The notes under the pieces were generated by a model. That model saw nothing but the letters and a program-made list of their open reading frames with translations, had not been told where the DNA came from and ran no database searches. From positions 12,133,093-12,197,092 of the forward strand of contig OZ026843.1 in assembly GCA_964023205.1 (NCBI GenBank): a DNA stretch of 64,000 nucleotides, written 5' to 3'. Source of the DNA: Lutraria lutraria. Its lineage: Eukaryota; Mollusca; Bivalvia; Venerida; Mactridae. Made by a program: the position numbers and the translations under genes. Of this stretch, positions 56,031 through 64,000 are shown in pieces. How positions within the stretch are numbered: the stretch's first letter is position 1; the number at the start of each line of letters is the position of its first letter.

Positions 56031-58976
56031 CTTTCCTATCTATGTCTTGTGTCATTGTTTGCAATTAGGATCAAATCTTTACAATACTTTTAATGGTAAT
56101 ATCTTGGACATAAAAATATTAGGAGGATATACTTATAATTTATTTGCGACACGCTGCTAAATAAGACTTGTTGATAATGCAAAAATGACAATGTAACATA
56201 CCATACATGGATTTGGTGGTCTAATGCTGAAGCGCTGAACTACTAATTTGTTATTTCAGGGACCCCGTTACAGTATCCCAATTCCACTACCGATGTCAGT
56301 ACTGTTTCTAGAGAATCACATGAAAACGGATGGGCTGTATATCGATGCTTTACACCGGGCACGATCAAGAATCAGGAAAAACTATTCGAAAAGAGTTGTG
56401 ATATAAATACCCGGTTCTCCTGTATCTTTTCTCCCATCTTTCTATAACGGACCTGAAATGACCGTAGCTGCCGTATAGGTTGTTAAACAACAGATAAATA
56501 AACATACCAAACTGGAACGTACAATAAATTCAATAAATGGAACTATGTGAAAACGTAGGGAAGACGGAATCATGATTCTTGGGACGACAGATCGTCCTGT
56601 CTTGAATACTAATTACATTCATGAAGTTACAGACCTAAAGCGCTAAATAAAATTAAAGGAGAATAATAAAACTAGAAGGTGCATGTATTAATGGTTCTTG
56701 CACGCGACAAACCGCTATGACTACCTAATAACATCAAAAGCCTGACACGAATTCCAAACGTCGGAGAGACGCTCAAATCTCTAAATAAAACATAAGAAGT
56801 AAAAAATACCCAATATTCAAAATCTTTTGTTTTCATTTCACGTTTTTTCTGTGTTTTTTTTTGTGCATTTTCTAAGAAAACCTAAATCCGCCTTAGTCAC
56901 TCAAACATTAAAATTATGGTTGTTAAATGGTCTATGGCAAAATCATCAATGTTTTTGTTTTGAACATTGTTTAAACAGATGATTTATACGTTCGTTTATT
57001 TCCCCCTGTTTCGATTAAACCAACCAAACCGCGATAGTATGTAAATAGTAAATAGAGACATCGCCATTTGATAATAAAAGCAGGTCTCGCATGGAAGCCT
57101 TTTCTACGTTTAACCAATAGGAGTCGAACGAAATTCATGATGAACCAATCTCAAAGGTGTCGTGAATTAGGACATCAGGATGTGTTCGTCCCATTGACGT
57201 CATATTTATTCATATAAACATGAAACATTGTGGATCCAACCTCACTAATGTGTTGATTTGATAACTCTCAAAGTTGATATTATTATACAGTAAACGAGGT
57301 ATGTTAATTACTTATTCTTTAAACTTTTACGTGATTGATGCTCCTGTCTTTCTCCTCATTAGCGGCCCGTTTCATCAACGTAACATTAGATCTATGAAAC
57401 GGTTCTCAGATACTTTGTTTGGTCGGTAAGAGTGAAATGAATATACAGCATGTGTGTAATTTTGCTTGATCCTTATTTATTGTCGTCTCATTTTATGTTT
57501 GTAAGGCCATCCTTAAAAATGATGGTTTTCGACTACTTGACCCAAACTTTAAACAGTGGATACGTTGGCATGTTTGAAAACATATGTATGTATCAAAAAC
57601 GAACAGCTGGAATAAAGTATTTTCGAAAATCACTAATTTCTTTTTGATCGGGGGATTTAAGAATGCGTCGACCGCCAAACTGCAGACCAACATTTTTTAG
57701 AACGGCCTAAGGAAAAGTACTTAAGACATTGAACAACTCCTATATAAGTGAACCCCCTCCCCAAAAAGGAGGTCTAATCTCTTAATTATTTTATTGTCCC
57801 TCTTATCAGTCTAATCCTGGTCCCAGTCAGCTTAAATTAGTGTCTGTAGACTTGACGGCTAGTAAAAAATAAGATAATATATTTTATTGATGTAAAGTGA
57901 TAATTACTTTATGATTAACTTTCTGTTGTTTTTTATAAGCATATAATAAATGATTATGTAAACAGAAGTTAATCTATCAATGACTCTGAATGGCTATAAC
58001 TACAGTGGACTGCTGGTCCATAAGTCACATGCCTCGCATTCCTGGTTCAAGACACCGAGAGGCGATGGTTATCAGTTGTTGCTTGTTTTGAAAATACTTA
58101 AACTTTTTGTCTAAACTTGAAATTACCATTCATATCACATTCTTGAAATATAATTTTAAACAAAGAATTATTCCAATGAAATATTGTAGTATAATAAACT
58201 GCACTTCTGGAATTTAACTATTTTAAACTTCCTTAAAAAGATAAAAATGCTGCATCTGACTCACTATATTATTTTATTATGCACATTTTGTATTTTATAT
58301 GTGATTTAGTTAAGATCAATTAAAGGGGCATACCCTACAACTTTGTGCATCTAGAATCAAGGCAAAATGATGATGAAAAGAAAAGAAGCTGACGAAGAAT
58401 GTTTCAGGCAAAAATTCATCCAATTAAAAATGAAATCACAAAAAAAGTTAGTTTCCATAAAAGATCGGAAACTCTTTGGAATTTGTTGTACAATTTTGGG
58501 TGGAAGTGATTTATTATTCATAGCTAAGATTTTTGCGGCTAGTACCTAGTCATTTTATGACCCAAGTTCTTCTTGCAATTATCCATTATATATTGTTTAC
58601 ATATACATCTAACACATTTTAACACTTTCACAGAATGTTTGTCACTTGTAAGGTATGTCCCTTTAAGACTGCCAAGGATTTTATTTTATTCTACTCATGC
58701 TGCGTTTGTTTCTTTGAAAAAGATTTTTTTATACAATCCATTAAATGTTTCACGGTCAGTCCTACGTATTTGTGAGGCTGACGTTTTATGTGGAATATAC
58801 ATAGTTTTTATAATGTTAAGATTACGTTCAACAAACCGTGTGACGCATGTAAATGAATTTACCTAAGAATTCCCATTCTCACTTGATTTGCCTTTATATG
58901 TTGACATGTTGATTTTATATCTAAAAAATAATTGTATATTCGTACATGTTGTTCCACGTTTCTATGATCGGTAATA
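56031..58976. other. Intergenic DNA upstream of gene 3
   Basis: No supported gene. A tRNA-like B box (ggttcaagacacc, 58042-58054) may be a SINE remnant. Short frames at 57450-57693 and 58367-58866 show no recognisable domain. Confidence 0.5.
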
Positions 58977-59001
58977 TTGTAGGATCAGAGCTAGAAGAGA
59001 C

Positions 59002-59173
59002 ATGGACGCCAAATTAACCCTGGTGTGTTTGTTCCTGGGATACATAACCATCTGTTTAGGGCAACATCAGGTATCTGTATTGCCACCGCGTTGTGCTGCG
59101 ATTTCATGCCTAAGTGTGACGTGCAAAAATGCGGTTACACCACCCGGTGAATGCTGCCCTAGATGTCCGGAAG
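59002..59173 (+). CDS. Gene 3 exon 1: signal peptide and VWC C-half
   Basis: It reads MDAKLTLVCLFLGYITICLG, a secretion signal, then RCAAISCLSVTC and TPPGECCPRCPEG. The C-x4-C-x4-C-x9-CC-x2-C pattern matches exon 1 of gene 2. It ends gaag|gtgagt in phase 1. Confidence 0.83.
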
Positions 59174-62100
59174 GTGAGTAAAACCATTGAACAATAATAG
59201 TTTGGATGTTCGGTTTGGGGTATCAATTGGGGTGATCGGATGGCTTGTGGCTATTTGGGAATGCTTTTGATAATTTCATTTTCTTGAAAGCCATTTTGCG
59301 TAATCTTCATGATTCCCGCATGTCAGTCATGAGACTTTTCTTGCTCAATATCTACTTGATCCGGGTGGTTTTACGTACATGTAGTACTAATATATAACAT
59401 TCTCTTCGAGTTCAAACTTAAACTACTGGATAAAATTCATTACTATAGTTGTTGTATAAATTCTTTGTAGGGGAGACCATTGGACAAGTTTTGACTATTG
59501 CAATACAATTGCTATTGCTGAAAACCATTATTATTGCTGGAGACTATTGCGATACTATTGCAATAGTTATTGCCAAGCTTTGAAACCATAGAGCAATATA
59601 GACTAACTTGTAAACGCAAATTTTCACAGTGTAATATTATACCATAGCTGTAAATACATACTAGAATATTTGTTGAAATTATTCAAAATAAATTTGACAG
59701 AAATAAATTGATAAAGTGCAGTTCAAAAACTGCATTGTGTGCTTTTTATTTCTTGCCTTCCTTGGCAACAAAACTATAAAAATACATTAATATCACGATA
59801 AATGACTAGAATACACTAAACAGTCAGTATAGTAACTATCGATAGATGAGCTAACTATCGGCGATAATTATTGAATCGATACTTTAACGATCGATCCATA
59901 CTATCGGTACACTCGGGATCGCAATACATCAATATATCGATGCATCGACCACCCCTAGAACTTCTATGACGTTATTGCCGCTAAATGATGAAAACCCACT
60001 TTCATTTTTTTCATAAATATAAGAACGTAATACAATTTGTTTAAATGCCAAACGATGTGATGTATATGCGCGCGTTCAGGTAACAGGTGCTACAAATGTG
60101 ATCACATTTGTAGCGGAAATCAAGCACATTTTGTAACAAATTTTGTGACGAATGTAATCAATGCCGATTTTTTTTGGTTACGGTTGCAATCATATTCGTA
60201 AGAAATCTGTTAAAAATGTAATATGTTACGAATGTGATTTTACAGCGCCTCCTATGGTCTTTGTTTTTGAACATTATAATGCCTAAGGCATACGGTATGT
60301 ATGACGTATGCATATTAAATTGTGTCTGTACCAGTAACATGTCTTGACGAACGTGTTAACCACAACCGTTTATACGTTGTACGTATACACATTTTATGTA
60401 TTAAGTTTTACTGAATTATCATATACTTACCATTCATCATGGTTATATTCTTTTCTTTTGTAGTATGCAACTATAACTTTTAAACGACTTGGTTGATCAA
60501 TCAATCAAGCAAACATTACGTATTTTTTAACGTTCATTATGCTAATGAAGTTACGTTTCTTTACTATGAATAATCGCGTTTTTTGTGCGCCCTGCGCACT
60601 GGTACGTAACACGCACGTGCATGTACTTTATCAACATGATTGTTGAACGTGACAATGTTTAAGGTTGTGTTAGATTAAGTTTTATTGTAAGTCCTTGTCA
60701 TGTATACAGTCAAATTTGTATAAGTGGCCACCTTCGATTAAAGGCCACCATGTGAAAAAAGGCCAACTATCATTGAATTTTTAGAACAAGATGACTTTCG
60801 AATAAATGCTACCTGTCAATAAATGGCAATTTTGCCTTTTCCAAGGGTGACCCTTGTTCACGGGTGTACTACAATACACTAAAGTTTCTTTTGTCATAAA
60901 TTCATGGACTATATTGTTAAACATTGATGTACAACAGTTTACACTAATTATTCCCGCAAAGCGAAATTTAAGCGGCAATTTACCAGTTTAGAGTTGCAAA
61001 ACCTGTATCTTATAAACCTTTGTTATAAAACTTGTTTTGAGGAAGTGCCGAAAAAACACATTTTATTGATTGGGGGTGGGACAAGTTGTTTTCAGTGTAT
61101 TTGCCTTTTATATATGATGACGTATTCTGGTTTCATCATTCATGGCATGATATATACATAAAATGCAAATAACTTGATGTATGTTGTAAATTGATCATTC
61201 GCTATTATACATTGTTAAATACATTCGATACAGCACTGTACTTAACAAACAATATTAAGTTAATGTTGCACTCTGTGTCTATGTATGTATGTATGTACAT
61301 GTGCGTATGTCTGTCTGTGTGTATGTATGCATGTACATATGTAAATATTGATGCGTTACATGGTGTATCTTCATGGGCTGTATTGTTAACATGATTTACG
61401 AAACAAAATGAATACATCTGTGTGATATTTTGTTTAACGGCTATTTCGAATGATTCTATTTCAAGTTCCAAATTGTGCTGCTGTTTTCTGTCCCTCAATT
61501 CCACGAGATTGTAATTCATTTACACCGAAAGGAGAATGCTGTCCGAGATGTGGACAAGGTAAATATTAATTCTAAGTAGTCCTATCTTCATTGGAAGCAC
61601 TATAGACAATGCGCTTACAGATTAATTTGAAGGGGGTTCCGTGGTGGCTAAATTATAGTCTCTGAGTAGCAACACTTGCCCGATTTCGAATCCCATCGGA
61701 GGCCAGACATATTTCGTAATGTAGTGAAGCTGCCTAGCTAGCGTACTAATGTCGCCGGTTCTAATTAGTATTACGTCGAAAGCCATGTCGTATTTGAACG
61801 TAAGAAGATACTTGGTTAAAGCATACAAGTGTAGATCGCCGTACGAAAAATAAATGAAATTAGGAATCGTGCAATAATAGATTATAGATACAAGAAAGAA
61901 TTAGGGTTTTAGTAAGTCAACGGACCGGACCATACATTGATGTAATACGGCCATGTCAATACTGATGATAATACGATGATTATACACAATTACAAGATTA
62001 TTGTACGCATAATACACCTGTCAAGGGAATTTGACATTTTAAAAAGTTTGATGTCTAAATCCTAGAGACAACCGTATTGGTCTAAATCCCCACCCTAGAG

Positions 62101-64000
62101 CCTACTTGGTGTATCAAATGCGACAGGGATGTTGATCAAAATCTCGCCTGTCGGAAATGGTCTTCTGTCTAAAGACCCCTGTATGCCCCCCGGGCGGGCA
62201 AAATATTTACAGGTGCATAATAAGCTATAGTAGAACTTTTGGTTAAAGCTAAGCTCGAGATTTACGAGTTCACATTTTTTAGCTACGTGAAATCTTATGT
62301 GTTAATTATGCGATTGTAAATATTAACATATTGTAAATCAATCTGTAAATGAGTTTAACAATATTATCTTTACATATTTACAATATAGTGTTACTTATTG
62401 TACATTAGACTGTAGTGTTGTCCGCTGTGCGATGCCAAAACCAGGCTGCGATACAATTCCTCCTGGAGGATGTTGTCCTGTATGTCCACGTAAGTGATTG
62501 TCACTAAGTATTTTTATTTGATCTTATTTAAATTAATTTTACGAGAATTGTTTTTTGCTATTAAATCACTGCCCGCATCTGTATCTTTTATCATCTAAGT
62601 CGTTCATATTGAATGAATTTATGCAAAGGGGTCTGCATAAATTTTAATTTATTGTTATGATGGCATTGTTTACTTAATTAAACTTAGACATTTTGTTTAT
62701 GGTACACATTTCAGATATTCGTCGTTATAAACAGTTGTAAACTAATTCGCGTAAAAATTAATTAGATAGATCATTTTTCATGTTCAAACATTTGGTTATT
62801 TAAAACAAAATGCTACCTTTGCAAAATGAGAACAGTACCAAGTTCAGCACTTTGTCGTTTTTGGAAACTTACCGATAGCTCAGTTTTCCATAGCCGTCAC
62901 TCGCTCGGCGCGCACGAATTTTTATGTGGACCTTTGTACTACCTTTATCTACATTCCCCATGCAATTGTTAAACAAGTCCCTGTTTCATGTTGCAGTGAA
63001 AGTCAATGATAGTTCCGTTTCCATAAGTACTTTCAGTACTTTGATTTCTTATAGAGCGGTCTAACGTGAATCCATCGATTTTAAGTAGCAACAACAAGTT
63101 AAATAAGAATATGTATCATTCAATTTTTATCAAATATATGAAAGTGAACATGCCTCTGTGAATTACAATGTTTTATGTTTTCGTATGTCATAGTCGATTA
63201 TAAGTTGGCAATGAAGTCATTCCTGATTTCTATTTACAGGCCGCCAATGTTTGCATCTTGGTACCAAGATTGACGACGGTCAAACTGTCAACGTGGATTG
63301 CAATACATGCACATGCAACGATGGAACCTTAGCATGTACAGAAAAAGCATGTACGTAAACTTTAGGAAAACTCATACATATGTACACAACTTTCATGCAT
63401 TGAGACTAATTTCAGTGGCAAAGAAAATGATATCAAATTTTCTAATTGAGGTGTGTTTTTGGTTATGTCAGAGACGTATAATACAAGAGATAGGCAACTA
63501 CGCGAAATCTCCCAATATCTCGTATGTCAATCGCGATATTTAGCGTGATCGCTCAGTTCGGTATATAGTACGTCTACACGGTACGAGACCGGATAGTGTT
63601 GTCGATTATACAGTATATATGAATAATTCGGAAAGGGCATGCGAGTGACATTATCGAAAACAAAAAGACTTATAATTATATTTAATATATTAGAGACGTT
63701 GATCCATAACTGTCAGAATTTAGGGTCTTTAATATATCTTTGCTGTTTTCGACTATACAATATGACCGATTTTTTATTGATGCTTGTGTACAATGTGGGT
63801 TATTCTGTTTAGCGACATAAAATAATTTCCTTAAAAAATGAAATTTATAGACCTCATTCATTGTTCATCAGTCAACACCTCTCACTTATTTTTGAAGGTG
63901 TGAAGTTGATATATTGTCCTTACATAAACACGACATGCAGTTGCCAATTATATTTTTTCTCTGTAATTTATTTTTGAGTATAACACTAGTACTTACATCA
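59002..64000 (+). CDS. Gene 3 (5' part): secreted VWC-half/six-Cys protein
   Basis: Exons 59002-59173 (signal peptide, C-half), 61466-61558 (C-half), 62409-62489 (C-half) and 63240-63350 or 63354 (six-Cys). The first three end phase 1 and join in frame. The signal peptide resembles gene 2's (FLGYITIC against LLGYISSC), marking a paralogue. An acceptor-like ttgtag (58977-58982) precedes the ATG by ~20 bp, as in gene 2. The rest lies beyond the window. Confidence 0.8.
60089..60114. repeat. 26-bp perfect palindrome
   Basis: Arms gctacaaatgtga meet at TGATCA and mirror exactly. Diverged copies of the word (acaaatt, cgaatgtgat) recur through 60115-60245, suggesting a decayed hairpin element. Confidence 0.6.
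61278..61345. repeat. Tetranucleotide microsatellite
   Basis: Interrupted tatg/tgtc repeats (tatgtatgtatgtatg, gtctgtctgtgtg, tatgtatgcatg). Confidence 0.85.
61466..61558 (+). CDS. Gene 3 exon 2: VWC C-half
   Basis: A 93-bp phase 1-1 exon: VPNCAAVFCPSIPRDC, then FTPKGECCPRCGQG. It repeats the C-half of exon 1. Acceptor tatttcaag, donor caag|gtaaat. Confidence 0.8.
61630..61830 (+). mobile_element. tRNA-derived SINE remnant
   Basis: The head gttccgtggtggctaaatta carries an A-box-like segment, and gatttcgaatccc 50 bp on is a B box (GGTTCGAATCC with changes). The tRNA-like head plus tail layout fits a SINE in gene 3 intron 2. Confidence 0.55.
62409..62489 (+). CDS. Gene 3 exon 3: VWC C-half
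   Basis: An 81-bp phase 1-1 exon: DCSVVRCAMPKPGC, then PPGGCCPVCPR. The third consecutive C-half in this gene. Acceptor acattag, donor ccac|gtaagt. Confidence 0.8.
62490..63239 (+). other. Gene 3 intron 3
   Basis: AT-rich non-coding DNA ending in a good acceptor (tatttacag at 63231-63239). Nothing else is recognised. Confidence 0.6.
63240..63350 (+). CDS. Gene 3 exon 4: six-Cys (pacifastin-like) module
   Basis: It reads RRQCLHLGTKIDDGQ, then CNTCTCNDGTLAC and TEKAC, the cleanest pacifastin signature in the window (C-x16-CNTCTC-x6-CTEKAC), with Glu at the P1-equivalent site. The donor is ambiguous: t|gtacgt at 63351 keeps phase 1 and splits the last Cys codon, while c|gtaaac at 63355 keeps that Cys but gives phase 2. 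Confidence 0.75.
63355..64000 (+). other. Gene 3 intron 4 to window edge
   Basis: No further exon is seen before the right edge. Confidence 0.5.

Larger units (their letters stand above)
59174..61465 (+). other. Gene 3 intron 1
   Basis: It holds imperfect 'ctattgcaata' repeats (59488-59575), a cluster of atcgat-type words (59835-59945), a 26-bp palindrome (60089-60114) and a (TATG/TGTC)n microsatellite (61278-61345). No exon is seen. Confidence 0.6.

Noticed and set aside
57985..58060. tRNA gene with B box ggttcaagacacc
   Set aside because: No acceptor stem pairing or anticodon arm is evident.

Overview
The window is AT-rich, intron-rich eukaryotic DNA. It has short exons with GT-AG borders, decayed non-LTR and DNA transposons, minisatellites, and a tandem clan of secreted cysteine-rich protein genes. 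A tRNA-like SINE remnant and repeats built from 'tgacctttgac' and 'cggacggac' words are reminiscent of repeats common in bivalve mollusc genomes. A bivalve or close relative is my best guess, but no species can be named from the sequence alone.

Three genes lie head to tail on the + strand. Gene 1 (before position 1 to 10172) is cut by the left edge: nine tandem six-cysteine exons and a terminal exon are visible. Gene 2 (21506-49290) looks complete: a signal-peptide exon, alternating six-Cys and WAP exons, a 21-kb array of 17 tandem six-Cys exons (14 intact, one short by 9 bp, one frameshifted, one truncated), a last WAP exon and a Cys-rich terminal exon. Gene 3 (59002 to beyond 64000) has a signal-peptide exon, two more VWC C-half exons and a six-Cys exon before the right edge. 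All well-defined internal introns are phase 1, so each exon is an interchangeable module.

The six-Cys exon matches the pacifastin signature (CNxCxC, then CTxKxC) and equally the N-terminal half of a von Willebrand C (VWC) domain. The signal-peptide and terminal exons carry the matching C-half (C..C..C..CCPxC or a variant). With the WAP exons, this suggests secreted multi-headed serine-protease inhibitors or related extracellular Cys-rich proteins. The residue that would be P1 in a pacifastin inhibitor differs by exon type (K, Q, D, E).

The arrays are higher-order repeats. In gene 1, three exon types repeat every ~3.29 kb (three rounds). In gene 2, four exon types repeat every ~4.51 kb, with deletions, an exon-less half unit and a 2.84-kb transposon. 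Each ~1.1-kb unit also holds a dead full exon and a dead half exon, fossils of older exon duplications. The 3' flanks of genes 1 and 2 are paralogous, so the genes arose by segmental duplication. Gene 1 later lost most of its WAP exon, and a LINE landed in its 3' flank.

Other content: a LINE remnant (about 11035-15898, minus) interrupted by a TTAA-flanked MITE; a second copy of that MITE (about 52900-53545, opposite orientation); a MITE at 19592-20015; a 32-bp minisatellite (51588-52690); a 48-bp minisatellite (55440-56030); and several palindromes. The stretches 16.3-19.0, 20.3-21.5, 53.6-55.4 and 56.0-59.0 kb contain no gene I can support.
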